From positions 434,001-498,000 of the forward strand of contig NZ_CP114287.1 in the NCBI RefSeq assembly GCF_027111295.1: a DNA stretch of 64,000 bases. The letters run 5' to 3'. Both the position numbers and the translations under genes were made by a program. Below the pieces are notes generated by a model that made no database searches, had not been told where the DNA came from, and was given only the letters and a program-made list of their open reading frames with translations. Shown one piece after another: positions 54,263-63,072 of the stretch. How positions within the stretch are numbered: the stretch's first letter is position 1; each line of letters opens with the position of its first letter. Source of the DNA: Flavobacterium gelatinilyticum (GTDB lineage Bacteria > Bacteroidota > Bacteroidia > Flavobacteriales > Flavobacteriaceae).

Positions 54263-54672
54263 ATTTTCAGGGGTTTTTATCACAATGAAAAAGCCAATAA
54301 TTAATGTAAAAAATACACTATTTTAACATTAACTTTTTATTTTGTTTGATAAATATAGAAAAGTGAAGAATTAAAAACAATTCATTTACAAAAAAGAGAC
54401 TGTTAGATAACACTGAAAATCGCCTGCTTTCTTTGCTATTACTGGGATTAACCAGAAATGTTAAAATTTTAACATTAGTTGAAGATTTAGAATTTATCGT
54501 AAGATTTTACTTTGTTTTTACATTTAAACAAATTTGCTCTCGCTTTATTTAAATCAGCTTTTTAACATAAAAAATAAAGCATTCCGGCTTTTCACTTTGA
54601 AAACATAAACAAATAAAAAAGTCTTACTAAACTAAGTAAGACTTTTGAAATTATATTTTGAGAAGAAAATCT
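54263..54672. other. 410-base gap upstream of the sigma gene
   Basis: No gene is evident on either strand. It holds the terminator at 54617-54646 and a plus-strand promoter-like stretch (TTG near 54479, TAAGATTT near 54500) that points toward that terminator, so a short RNA is conceivable but unproven. Confidence 0.45.
54617..54646. terminator. Intrinsic terminator
   Basis: 12-bp stem AAAAGTCTTACT / AGTAAGACTTTT, loop of six. A/T runs on both sides. It serves the minus-strand 142-residue gene. Confidence 0.85.
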
Positions 54673-55101
54673 TTAAAAAGCGACATTCCATCTTGGTAAT
54701 TTAGCATTTTCATCTAAGAAATTCTGCAAAACCTGCCCTTCAACAGCAGTTGGAATTGCTTTTGCATCTGCATTAAAAGTTTCGTACCAAACTACTTCAA
54801 GTTCTGAAATGTTTTCTAATTTCATTTGTGCAGGCCAAGAGTATTTTCTTCCTGTTTTTGCAAATTGGTGACCGTTTACAATTTTATCGTAAAGTCCGCC
54901 GCTTTTACTTTTTAAAGTTCCGTCATTTTGTACCGTTCCGGTAGAACCAACCATAATTAGTTCTTTTTCATTTCCTTCAACTGCAAATACCACAAAAATT
55001 CCGGCGCTTCCTTCCGGAGCATTGCAAACTTCTTCTAAACTATCATTTACAGTAAAAGTGAAACTGTTTGTTGATTTAAACTTTTCTAATTCTTTATACA
55101 T
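54673..55101 (-). CDS. Cytoplasmic protein, possible distant GIY-YIG fold
   Basis: 142 residues, no signal peptide. GIF (34-36) followed by ELIMVGSTG (from about 47) and a C-terminal EGQVLQNFLDENAKLPRWN together resemble the GIY...YVG...E plan of GIY-YIG nucleases, but the Tyr residues and a clear catalytic Arg are not evident. This is a suggestion only. Otherwise unrecognised. It is downstream of sucD on the same strand, but a terminator separates them, so it is probably independent. Confidence 0.6.
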   Translation of the reverse strand: MYKELEKFKSTNSFTFTVNDSLEEVCNAPEGSAGIFVVFAVEGNEKELIMVGSTGTVQNDGTLKSKSGGLYDKIVNGHQFAKTGRKYSWPAQMKLENISELEVVWYETFNADAKAIPTAVEGQVLQNFLDENAKLPRWNVAF

Positions 55102-55181
55102 ATTTTTTTGTTTAAGCTCCTGAGCAGTTTAAGACTCAGAGATGCTAAGTTCTTTTGTTTTTACTTGTATTACAAAATGGA

Positions 55182-55210
55182 AAAAAGTCTCAACAAAATT
55201 GAGACTTTTT
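55182..55210 (-). terminator. Intrinsic terminator of sucD
   Basis: 12-bp stem AAAAAGTCTCAA / TTGAGACTTTTT, loop of five. 28 bases after the sucD stop. Confidence 0.9.
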
Positions 55211-55237
55211 AGAATTTATTATTTTGAATACCGGAGA

Positions 55238-56110
55238 TTATCCAAGTACTTCTTTTACTTTTTTACCAATTTCAGCTGGTGAATCAACAACGTGGATTCC
55301 GTTGTCTCTCATGATTTGTTTTTTAGCAGCAGCTGTATCATCAGAACCTCCAACGATAGCACCTGCGTGACCCATTGTTCTACCAGCAGGAGCAGTTTCT
55401 CCAGCGATAAAACCAATAACTGGTTTACGGTTACCATCAGCTTTTACCCATCTTGCAGCATCAGCTTCTAACTGACCTCCAATTTCACCAATCATAATGA
55501 TTGCTTCAGTTTCAGGATCATTCATTAATAATTCAACAGCTTCTTTAGTTGTAGTTCCAATAATTGGATCTCCACCAATTCCAATAGCTGTAGTGATTCC
55601 TAAACCTTGTTTTACAACCTGGTCTGCAGCTTCGTAAGTTAAAGTTCCTGATTTAGAAACGATACCAACTGTTCCTTTTTTGAAAACAAAACCTGGCATA
55701 ATACCAACTTTAGCTTCTCCCGGAGTAATTACACCTGGACAGTTTGGACCAATTAATCTTGAATTTCTTTCTTTAACATAATTATTTGCTTTAATCATGT
55801 CTGCTACAGGAATACCTTCTGTAATAGCGATAATTACTTTAATTCCTGCATCAGCAGCTTCCATAATTGCATCAGCAGCAAAAGCAGGCGGAACAAAAAT
55901 GATAGATGTGTCAGCTCCAGCTTGGTCTACAGCGTCTTTTACTGTATTAAAAACCGGACGGTCTAAATGGCTTGTACCACCTTTTCCAGGAGTTACACCT
56001 CCAACAACATTAGTACCGTACTCAATCATTTGAGAAGCGTGGAAAGTTCCTTCGCTTCCTGTAAATCCCTGAACAATTATTTTGGAATCTTTATTAACTA
56101 AAACACTCAT
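55238..56110 (-). CDS. sucD: Succinyl-CoA synthetase alpha subunit
   Basis: TCA-cycle substrate-level phosphorylation. 290 residues. The CoA-binding Rossmann part has [16 protein letters not shown], and the active-site His that is phosphorylated is in [13 protein letters not shown] near the C-terminus. The beta subunit gene sucC is not in the window, so the subunits are encoded apart, as is common in Bacteroidetes. A -7 box TATTTTTG lies at 56146-56153. Confidence 0.97.
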   Translation of the reverse strand: MSVLVNKDSKIIVQGFTGSEGTFHASQMIEYGTNVVGGVTPGKGGTSHLDRPVFNTVKDAVDQAGADTSIIFVPPAFAADAIMEAADAGIKVIIAITEGIPVADMIKANNYVKERNSRLIGPNCPGVITPGEAKVGIMPGFVFKKGTVGIVSKSGTLTYEAADQVVKQGLGITTAIGIGGDPIIGTTTKEAVELLMNDPETEAIIMIGEIGGQLEADAARWVKADGNRKPVIGFIAGETAPAGRTMGHAGAIVGGSDDTAAAKKQIMRDNGIHVVDSPAEIGKKVKEVLG

Positions 56111-56145
56111 GATATATATTTTATGTAGTTTTTAAATTTGTGTTG

Positions 56146-56153
56146 CAAAAATA
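56146..56153 (-). promoter_or_regulatory. Candidate -7 box for sucD
   Basis: TATTTTTG, exact TAnnTTTG, 36 bases before the ATG. No -33 TTG at the usual distance. Confidence 0.5.
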
Positions 56154-56196
56154 AGGTTTTGTAATGTAATTTGCCTCTTTTATTGTCAAAAAAATA

Positions 56197-56559
56197 TTAA
56201 GAAAATTGACTCATCTGATAACCTCTGTAGAGCTTATCATCTTTTATCTGCCAGATTACTGCAAAATGGGCCAGCAGCATTTCCTCACGCGGGTTCTCGA
56301 TTGTTTTTACATAATGAGAATAACGTACTGATACTAAATCATCTTCAGTAATAATATGACTTATTCTTACTTTAGAACGCACATAAGCCCTGCTGAGCTC
56401 ATTGGCCATTTCAAGAATAGAATCATAATTCATCTGAATAAATCCTTTACTGCTGTTCCAGTCAATAATAACATCGGGATGCAGATATGTTTTTAGAATT
56501 TCACTATCAATTAAGGCATCCGACTTATAAAATTTTTGTACAAATTCTTTAATAGACAT
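56197..56559 (-). CDS. NTF2-like/SnoaL-fold protein
   Basis: 120 residues, cytoplasmic. Pattern of an N-terminal helix pair (VQKFYKSDALIDSEILKTYL), PDVIIDWNSS, then a curved sheet ending HFAVIWQIKDDKLYRGYQ, as in the NTF2/SnoaL superfamily. The stop of the LpxD paralogue lies 1 base upstream of its start, so they are co-transcribed. The ligand or reaction is unknown; a small hydrophobic pocket is inferred. Confidence 0.8.
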   Translation of the reverse strand: MSIKEFVQKFYKSDALIDSEILKTYLHPDVIIDWNSSKGFIQMNYDSILEMANELSRAYVRSKVRISHIITEDDLVSVRYSHYVKTIENPREEMLLAHFAVIWQIKDDKLYRGYQMSQFS

Positions 56560-56560
56560 A

Positions 56561-57490
56561 TTACTTTAATTTACTTAGAATTTCAGGAATCTTTTTGATA
56601 TTGGCTAATTGTTTTAACTTTTCTCTTGATTCTTCGATTGGAGTTCCAAAATATGATTTTCCTCCTTCAACCGATTTAGTAACGCCTGTCTGTCCCATAA
56701 TAACAGCTTTCGCTCCTATTGTGATGCCGCTTGTTGTTCCTACCTGACCCCAGATGGTAACTTCATCTTCTATAACAACACAGCCCGCAATTCCGGTTTG
56801 TGATGCAATTAAACATTTTTTACCTATCACAGAATCATGTCCAACATGCACCTGATTGTCGATTTTTGTTCCTTCTCCAATTGTGGTATCTCCGGTAACT
56901 CCTTTGTCAATTGTACAAAGTGCTCCTATACCAACATTATCTTCAATAATAACCCTTCCGCCGGAAATTAACTGATCAAAACCTTCCGGACGTTTTTTGT
57001 AATAAAAAGCATCGGCGCCTAAAATAGTTCCGGCATGAATAATTACGTTATCACCAATTATGGTGTGGTCATAAATAGAAACATTCGAATGAATCAGACA
57101 GTTTTTTCCAATTTTAACGTGATTACCAATAAAGCTGTTAGGCTGAATCACAGTACCCTCTCCAATTTCAGCAGATGAAGCGATTGCCACATTTGCAAAC
57201 TGAAAAGGTTTAAAATGTCTGGTTAAAGTATTGAAATCTCTGAAAGGATCATCAGAAATTAAAAGAGCTTTACCTTCCGGGCAGTCCACTTTTTTATTAA
57301 TTAAAACAATAGTTGCTGCAGATTGTAAAGCTTTGTCGTAGTATTTTGGGTGGTCAACAAAAACAATATCGCCAGGTTCAACAACATGAATCTCATTCAT
57401 GCCCAAAACCTGAAAGTCTTTATCGCCAACGAATTCGCAGTTAAGCAAACTTGCAATTTCATGTAAAGAATGACTCTTTGGAAATTTCAT
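56561..57490 (-). CDS. LpxD-like hexapeptide N-acyltransferase, second copy
   Basis: 309 residues. N-terminal uridine-binding-like domain (HSLHEIASLLNCEFVGDKDF) then a left-handed beta-helix of hexapeptides (IGEGTVIQPNSFIGNHVKIG and following) and a C-terminal helix. It is a diverged LpxD, 38 residues shorter than the lpxD at 60539. The expected acyl-acceptor His may be HSNVSIYDH or NQVHVGHD. It probably acylates a UDP-sugar other than the lipid A precursor, or adjusts acyl chains. It lies between efp and the NTF2-like gene. Confidence 0.85.
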   Translation of the reverse strand: MKFPKSHSLHEIASLLNCEFVGDKDFQVLGMNEIHVVEPGDIVFVDHPKYYDKALQSAATIVLINKKVDCPEGKALLISDDPFRDFNTLTRHFKPFQFANVAIASSAEIGEGTVIQPNSFIGNHVKIGKNCLIHSNVSIYDHTIIGDNVIIHAGTILGADAFYYKKRPEGFDQLISGGRVIIEDNVGIGALCTIDKGVTGDTTIGEGTKIDNQVHVGHDSVIGKKCLIASQTGIAGCVVIEDEVTIWGQVGTTSGITIGAKAVIMGQTGVTKSVEGGKSYFGTPIEESREKLKQLANIKKIPEILSKLK

Positions 57491-57493
57491 ATA

Positions 57494-57602
57494 TAATAAT
57501 TAGAAAATTTGTCAATTAGAAAATGAGTCAATTAGAATGTGAATATACAAAATTATGCCGATTCACAAATTATCTAATTGACTCATTGTCAAATTATCTT
57601 AA
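57494..57602. repeat. AATTAGAAAAT inverted word repeat, efp-LpxD-like gap
   Basis: AATTTGTCAATTAGAAAATG and GAGTCAATTAGAATGTGAAT on one side, ATTCACAAATTATCTAATTG and GACTCATTGTCAAATTATC on the other. About 45-base arms are reverse complements with a few differences, around a 16-base loop. Confidence 0.85.
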
Positions 57603-57610
57603 TTAAAGAC

Positions 57611-58177
57611 TTACTCTTTTACACGCTCCATGTATGAACCTGTAGCAGTATCGATTTTAATTTTATCTCCTTCGTTAATAAACAATGGTACGTTTACGGA
57701 TGCTCCAGTCTCAACTGTTGCATTTTTTGTTGCATTTGTAGCTGTATTTCCTTTTACTCCAGGCTCAGCGTAAGTAACTTCAAGAATTACAGATGCAGGC
57801 ATATCTACAGATAAAGGTAAATCAGTTTCTGTATTAATCTGAACCATTACGTTTGTTCCTTCTTTTAACAAATCCGGAGCATCAAGGATATTTTTGTTTA
57901 AAGAGATCTGCTCGAATGTTTCAGCATTCATAAAATGAAATTCATCACCTTCAGGATATAAAAACTGAAATGTATGTGTTTCAACACGGATAACATCAAT
58001 TTTGTGTCCTGCAGAAAAAGTATTATCCAATACTTTACCTGAAGTTAAACTTTTTAGCTTCGTTCTTACGAAAGCAGGACCTTTTCCTGGTTTTACGTGA
58101 AGGAACTCAATAATTTTGTAGATGTCGTGATTAAATTTAATACACAATCCGTTTCTAATATCTGATGTAGATGCCAT
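57611..58177 (-). CDS. efp: Elongation factor P
   Basis: Stimulates peptide bond formation at polyproline on the ribosome. 188 residues, three OB/KOW-like domains. The loop Lys that is modified in other species is in VKPGKGPAFVRTK, and domains II-III end with PLFINEGDKIKIDTATGSYM. The Lys is kept, with Gly on both sides. Sited between lpxA and the LpxD paralogue, a placement common in flavobacteria. Confidence 0.97.
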   Translation of the reverse strand: MASTSDIRNGLCIKFNHDIYKIIEFLHVKPGKGPAFVRTKLKSLTSGKVLDNTFSAGHKIDVIRVETHTFQFLYPEGDEFHFMNAETFEQISLNKNILDAPDLLKEGTNVMVQINTETDLPLSVDMPASVILEVTYAEPGVKGNTATNATKNATVETGASVNVPLFINEGDKIKIDTATGSYMERVKE

Positions 58178-58185
58178 TTGTTTTT

Positions 58186-58300
58186 TTATTTTAGATTTTA
58201 GAGTGTAGATTTTAGATTTACTAAAGACCTAAAAATACACATTTTTAATATTTTTTATTATCTAGTTTAGAAATCTAAAATCAGAAATCTAAACTCTAAA
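58186..58300. repeat. TTTTAGATT inverted word repeat, lpxA-efp gap
   Basis: ATTTTAGATTTTAGAGTGTA and GATTTTAGATTTACTAAAG on the left, GTTTAGAAATCTAAAATCAG and AAATCTAAACTCTAAAATTA on the right, mirror images with a 30-base centre. Confidence 0.85.
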
Positions 58301-58301
58301 A

Positions 58302-59087
58302 TTAATAGTTACCTGAATAACCTTTCATTATTCCACGGGATGAATTTCTGATAAAATCTAAAATTTCATCTCTCTCAGGAGTTGCTTCCATTTCAGCTTC
58401 AATAATACTTAAAGCCTGAGTTGTGTTGTAATTCTTCTGATATAAAATTCTGTAAATTTCCTGAATTTCTCTAATTTTTTCAGTACTAAATCCTCTTCTT
58501 CTTAAACCAACAGAATTAATTCCAACATACGACAATGGTTCTTTAGCCGCTTTTGTATAAGGAGGAACATCTTTTCTTACCAGAGATCCGCCCGAAATCA
58601 TCGCATGATCCCCAATATGAATAAACTGGTGAATAGCTGCTAAACCGCCAATAACAGCGTGATTACCAACTACAACGTGACCTGCTAAAGCCACACCATT
58701 TACGATAATCGCATTATTGCCAATCTCACAGTCATGCGCAATGTGCGCGTAAGCCATTACAAGACAATTATTTCCAAGAATAGTCTGCCCGGAAGCAATT
58801 GTTCCTCTGTTTATTGTAACGCACTCTCTAATAGTACAGTTATCTCCAATAATTGCTAAAGAATCTTCCCCGCCAAATTTTAAATCCTGCGGTACTGCCG
58901 AAATTACAGCTCCCGGAAAAATGTTGCAGTTTTTTCCTATTCGAGCCCCTTCCATAATGGTTACATTTGAACCAATCCAAGTACCATCACCAATAACAAC
59001 ATTATTGTGAATAGTTGTAAAAGGCTCAATTACAACGTTTTTAGCGATTTTCGCGCCAGGATGAACATATGCTAATGGTTGATTCAT
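58302..59087 (-). CDS. lpxA: UDP-N-acetylglucosamine O-acyltransferase
   Basis: First step of lipid A synthesis. 261 residues. Left-handed beta-helix of hexapeptides (AYVHPGAKIAKNVVIEPF and so on) and a C-terminal helical bundle (LRRRGFSTEKIREIQEIYRI). The active-site His region is VMAYAHIAHDCEIGN. Transcribed from the same block as lpxD and lpxC-fabZ. Confidence 0.97.
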   Translation of the reverse strand: MNQPLAYVHPGAKIAKNVVIEPFTTIHNNVVIGDGTWIGSNVTIMEGARIGKNCNIFPGAVISAVPQDLKFGGEDSLAIIGDNCTIRECVTINRGTIASGQTILGNNCLVMAYAHIAHDCEIGNNAIIVNGVALAGHVVVGNHAVIGGLAAIHQFIHIGDHAMISGGSLVRKDVPPYTKAAKEPLSYVGINSVGLRRRGFSTEKIREIQEIYRILYQKNYNTTQALSIIEAEMEATPERDEILDFIRNSSRGIMKGYSGNY

Positions 59088-59157
59088 CTATATTTTATAT
59101 TTTAAATTAAAATAATCTGATTTGAGGGCAACAAACCTAAACAATAAATTTGATTAA

Positions 59158-60546
59158 TTATTGTTTTCTTGCAATTTGTGCCATTAATTCTGCCTCAGTC
59201 ACTAATTTTCCATTTGCATAAGCATTTGCCTGCATATGACAGATCCCTCTTCTGATAGGAGAAATCAACTCACATTTAAAAATTAATGTATCACCCGGCA
59301 ATACTTTATGTTTAAATTTAACATTGTCAATTTTCATGAAGTATGTTAAATAATTTTCCGGATCCGGAACAGTGCTTAAAACTAAAATCCCACCTGTCTG
59401 CGCCATTGCTTCAACAATTAATACTCCAGGCATAACCGGTGCTTCAGGAAAATGTCCTACAAAGAAATTTTCGTTCATCGTAACATTCTTCAATCCAACC
59501 ACATGACGATCAGACATTTCGATAATTCTGTCGATTAACAAAAATGGAGGTCTGTGAGGAAGCATTGACATAATTTTGTGAATATCCATCAAAGGCTCCT
59601 GATTCAAATCATAAACCGGAACATGATTTCTTTGTTCGATTTTAATGATTTTAGCAAGTTTTTTAGCAAATTGAGTATTTACAAAATGACCTGGTTTATT
59701 AGCAATAATTTTTCCTTGAATACGTACTCCAATTAGAGATAAATCCCCAATAACATCAAGCAATTTATGTCTTGCTGCTTCGTTTGGATAATGCAGGGTA
59801 AGGTTATCTAAAACTCCGTTTGGTTTTACAGAAATTTCATCCTTTCCAAAAGCTTTCTTTAAATTCTCCATTGTAGACTCAGAAATCTCTTTATCTACGT
59901 AAACAATAGCATTATTTAAATCACCTCCTTTAATAAGTCCGTTTTCTAACAATGATTCTAATTCATGTAAAAAACTGAAAGTTCTTGAGTTTGCGATTTC
60001 TTCTTTAAAATCTGCAATGCTTTTAAGTGTAGCATTCTGAGTACCTAAAACTTTAGTACCAAAATCTACCATTGTAGTAACTTGATAATCATCGCTTGGC
60101 ATAACAAGAATTTCACTTCCTGTAGCTTCGTCAGTAAACGAAATAACTTCTTTTACTACATAAACATTACGGCTTGCGTCTTGTTCTTCAATACCAGCTT
60201 TTTCAATTGCTTCAACAAAATATTTTGATGAACCGTCCATAATAGGAAGTTCAGAGGCATTTAATTCAATAATAATATTGTCCAAGTCGCAGCCAACTAC
60301 TGCTGCTAACACGTGCTCAGGAGTTTGAATTTTTACACCTAATTTTTCTAAATTAGTGCCTCTTTGCGTGTTTACAACATAATTAGCGTCGGCCTCAATG
60401 ACTGGCTGACCCTGTAAATCTACTCTGACAAAAGTGAAACCATTATTAATTGGAGCTGGTTTAAAAGTCATTGTAACTTCTTTTCCAGTGTGTAATCCAA
60501 CTCCTGTTAGTGAAATTTCATTCTTGATGGTCTTCTGTTTAACCAT
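59158..60546 (-). CDS. lpxC-fabZ: Fused LpxC deacetylase / FabZ dehydratase
   Basis: 462 residues from the ATG at 60546 (MVKQKTIKN); another ATG three codons earlier overlaps lpxD more. The N-terminal LpxC (about 1-305) has zinc ligands in [17 protein letters not shown] and in [17 protein letters not shown] (HxxxD). The C-terminal FabZ hot-dog (about 315-460) has the active His in [13 protein letters not shown] and Glu in [13 protein letters not shown]. The fusion joins lipid A deacetylation to fatty acid elongation and is typical of Bacteroidetes. Its start overlaps the lpxD end. Confidence 0.97.
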   Translation of the reverse strand: MVKQKTIKNEISLTGVGLHTGKEVTMTFKPAPINNGFTFVRVDLQGQPVIEADANYVVNTQRGTNLEKLGVKIQTPEHVLAAVVGCDLDNIIIELNASELPIMDGSSKYFVEAIEKAGIEEQDASRNVYVVKEVISFTDEATGSEILVMPSDDYQVTTMVDFGTKVLGTQNATLKSIADFKEEIANSRTFSFLHELESLLENGLIKGGDLNNAIVYVDKEISESTMENLKKAFGKDEISVKPNGVLDNLTLHYPNEAARHKLLDVIGDLSLIGVRIQGKIIANKPGHFVNTQFAKKLAKIIKIEQRNHVPVYDLNQEPLMDIHKIMSMLPHRPPFLLIDRIIEMSDRHVVGLKNVTMNENFFVGHFPEAPVMPGVLIVEAMAQTGGILVLSTVPDPENYLTYFMKIDNVKFKHKVLPGDTLIFKCELISPIRRGICHMQANAYANGKLVTEAELMAQIARKQ

Positions 60547-61582
60547 TATTTCCATTTTTTGGGTTTATTATTTGTTTCTTTAATTCTTCCAGTTCGGCAA
60601 CTATCTTAGGAAAGTTTTTAAAATGCACATACGATTTATTAAAATCAGAATATGACAAAGATGGCGTTCCCTGCAAAATTTCATCATCTTTAATATTTCT
60701 TGCTACTCCTGATTGTGCCTGCATTCTAACATTATTACCTATTGTTAAATGTCCAACAATACCTACCTGCCCGCCAATCATACAGTTCTCTCCAATTTTG
60801 GTAGATCCGGCAACACCGCTTTGTGCAGCAATTACAGTATTCTTACCAATTTCGACATTGTGAGCGATTTGGATTTGATTGTCTAACTTAACTCCTTTTC
60901 TAATTATAGTAGATCCAAGAGTTGCTCTGTCAATTGTAGTGTTTGCACCAATATCAACATTATCTTCAATAATAACGTTACCAATTTGCGGCACTTTACT
61001 ATATGATCCATCCTCATTTGGGGCAAATCCAAAACCATCTGCACCTATTATAACACCAGAGTGAATCGTGCAATTATTACCAATTACAGTTTCAGAATAA
61101 ATTTTTGCACCGGCAAAAATAAAAACATTATCTCCAATAACAACATTATCACCAATAAAGCTGTTTGGATAAATTTTTACATTATCACCCAAAACAACAT
61201 TTTGTCCTATATAACTAAAGCTTCCTAAATATAGATTTTCTCCATGTTTAGTTCCTTCAGACATAAATGACTGAGGTTCGATACCTGTTTTATTTAATTT
61301 TACCTGATTATAAAAATGTAAAAGTTTAGAAAAAGCCGCGTAAGCATCTTCAACTTTTATTAAAGTAGTTGTAATATCCTGTTCCGGAACAAAGCTGTCG
61401 TTAACAATTGTAACTGTGGCTTTTGTACTGTATATGTAATTGATATATTTGGGATTAGCCAAAAAAGTAAGGGACCCCTCGTCACCCTCTTCTATTTTAG
61501 AAAGTCTCGAAACTTCGGCATTGGGATTTCCAACAACTTCACCTTCTAAAATTCCTGCTATTTGTTCTGCTGTAAATTTCAT
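60539..61582 (-). CDS. lpxD: UDP-3-O-acylglucosamine N-acyltransferase
   Basis: 347 residues. N-terminal uridine-binding domain ([20 protein letters not shown]), then beta-helix repeats with the catalytic-type His in [13 protein letters not shown] and a C-terminal helix ([20 protein letters not shown]). Overlaps the lpxC-fabZ start by 8 bases, so they are translationally coupled. Standard length, unlike the shorter paralogue at 56561. Confidence 0.97.
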   Translation of the reverse strand: MKFTAEQIAGILEGEVVGNPNAEVSRLSKIEEGDEGSLTFLANPKYINYIYSTKATVTIVNDSFVPEQDITTTLIKVEDAYAAFSKLLHFYNQVKLNKTGIEPQSFMSEGTKHGENLYLGSFSYIGQNVVLGDNVKIYPNSFIGDNVVIGDNVFIFAGAKIYSETVIGNNCTIHSGVIIGADGFGFAPNEDGSYSKVPQIGNVIIEDNVDIGANTTIDRATLGSTIIRKGVKLDNQIQIAHNVEIGKNTVIAAQSGVAGSTKIGENCMIGGQVGIVGHLTIGNNVRMQAQSGVARNIKDDEILQGTPSLSYSDFNKSYVHFKNFPKIVAELEELKKQIINPKNGNNG

Positions 61583-61621
61583 CGCGACAAAAATATAAAA
61601 AATAGATTTTAAATGTTAATT

Positions 61622-62851
61622 TTAGATAAGTTGTTTTGGAAAACAGATATAATATTTTGTTACTAATTTAGATAACGATTTCAAATTCAACTGGTCAGAA
61701 GCTTCAACAACATCTTCAATTGTTTTATCTTTTTTCAAAATTCGTATAGGTTCCGCTTCTTTACTATAAGCCTGATTCTTAATTTTACCTCTAAAAATGA
61801 AATATCCTGCATCTACTGCCGATATATTATGGGCTTCTGCAAATTCTTCTTTTAAAGACTGTGATTCTTCCACTGGGATTTTCTCTGCACTTAATTTTAT
61901 CTTTAGCAAATCCCTGTTAATGATCATCTTACTTAAAGTAGAAAGAATAAAATCAGGATGTCTCTGCCATGATTTTAAGGCGCTGATAATATCAAAATCG
62001 TCTAATTGAGAAAATAAATCCAGTTTTTCTGTATCAAAATTCTCAAGCGTAATTTTGTTCTGCATGAAATACAGCAATGGCTCACTGCACGGAAGTTTCA
62101 CTCCTTTTAATGTTAATTCTTTTGCTCTTTTAAGCACTTTCATTAAAATTAATTCGGCTACAAGGCTGGTTTTGTGCAGATACGCCTGCCAGTACATTAA
62201 TCTTCTGGAAAGCAGAAATTTTTCAACAGAATAAATTCCTTTTTCTTCTATAACTAAAACATCATCTACTACATTCATCATCTGGATTAATCGTCCGGAA
62301 TTTACATTTCCTTCAGCAACTCCTGTATAAAAACTATCTCTTTTAAGATAATCCATTCTATCCATATCCAATTGACTTGAAATCAACTGCAGCATGAATT
62401 TCCTGTGATATTCACCTTTAAAAACCTGAATGGCGAGGCTTAGTTTTCCGTCAAACTCATCATTAAGCTTATTCATAAATAATAAGGAAATAGCCTCATG
62501 ATTTACATCTTCAACAATACTTCTTTCCATAGCATGCGAAAACGGTCCATGTCCTATATCATGAAGTAAAATAGCGATATACAAAGCACATTCTTCATCG
62601 CTGGAAATAGCAACTCCTTTAAAACGGAGCGTTTCAACTGCCTTTTGCATTAAATGCATACAGCCCAGAGCATGATGAAAACGCGTGTGATTGGCTCCCG
62701 GATAAACCAAATACGACAATCCCATCTGCGAAATACGGCGTAAACGCTGAAAATAAGGATGCTGGATCAGGTCGTAAATAAGTTCATTGGGGATAGATAT
62801 GAACCCGTAAATTGGGTCGTTGAATATTTTTAATTTATTAATATGAGTCAC
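61622..62851 (-). CDS. HD-domain phosphohydrolase
   Basis: 409 residues. The HD metal motifs are HHALGCMHLMQKA then ILLHDIGHGPFSHAMERS, with the later Asp in LDMDRMDYLKRDS, as in dGTPase-like and SAMHD1-like proteins. The start is GTG at 62851 (MTHINKLKIFNDPIYGF), the only one that gives the normal N-terminus. It lies 39 bases upstream of lpxD and may share its transcript. The substrate is unknown; dNTP or nucleotide hydrolysis is a family inference. Confidence 0.9.
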   Translation of the reverse strand: MTHINKLKIFNDPIYGFISIPNELIYDLIQHPYFQRLRRISQMGLSYLVYPGANHTRFHHALGCMHLMQKAVETLRFKGVAISSDEECALYIAILLHDIGHGPFSHAMERSIVEDVNHEAISLLFMNKLNDEFDGKLSLAIQVFKGEYHRKFMLQLISSQLDMDRMDYLKRDSFYTGVAEGNVNSGRLIQMMNVVDDVLVIEEKGIYSVEKFLLSRRLMYWQAYLHKTSLVAELILMKVLKRAKELTLKGVKLPCSEPLLYFMQNKITLENFDTEKLDLFSQLDDFDIISALKSWQRHPDFILSTLSKMIINRDLLKIKLSAEKIPVEESQSLKEEFAEAHNISAVDAGYFIFRGKIKNQAYSKEAEPIRILKKDKTIEDVVEASDQLNLKSLSKLVTKYYICFPKQLI

Positions 62852-63072
62852 TATTGGGTTATTTTTTTGGTCAACAAATATAACTAAAATAAGTATAAAC
62901 AGATTTGAGTTTTTAACTTAAAAATCCATATTGATCATCAGTAAATTCTTAAAAGTTTAAAAAACGAAAAGAATATCATAAAATAAATTTCATTTTAACA
63001 TATCTAATTTTATACTATTTTTAATACTTTTTAAGTTCTATAGCTTTAAATTGCATTAAAATAAATTTGTTT
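62852..63072. other. Divergent promoter region, HD gene / porX
   Basis: 221 bases of AT-rich DNA. It contains a minus-strand TATATTTG (62875-62882), about 25 bases before the HD start, and a plus-strand TAAATTTG at 63062-63069 that nearly touches the porX ATG. Neither has a clear -33 TTG. Confidence 0.5.
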
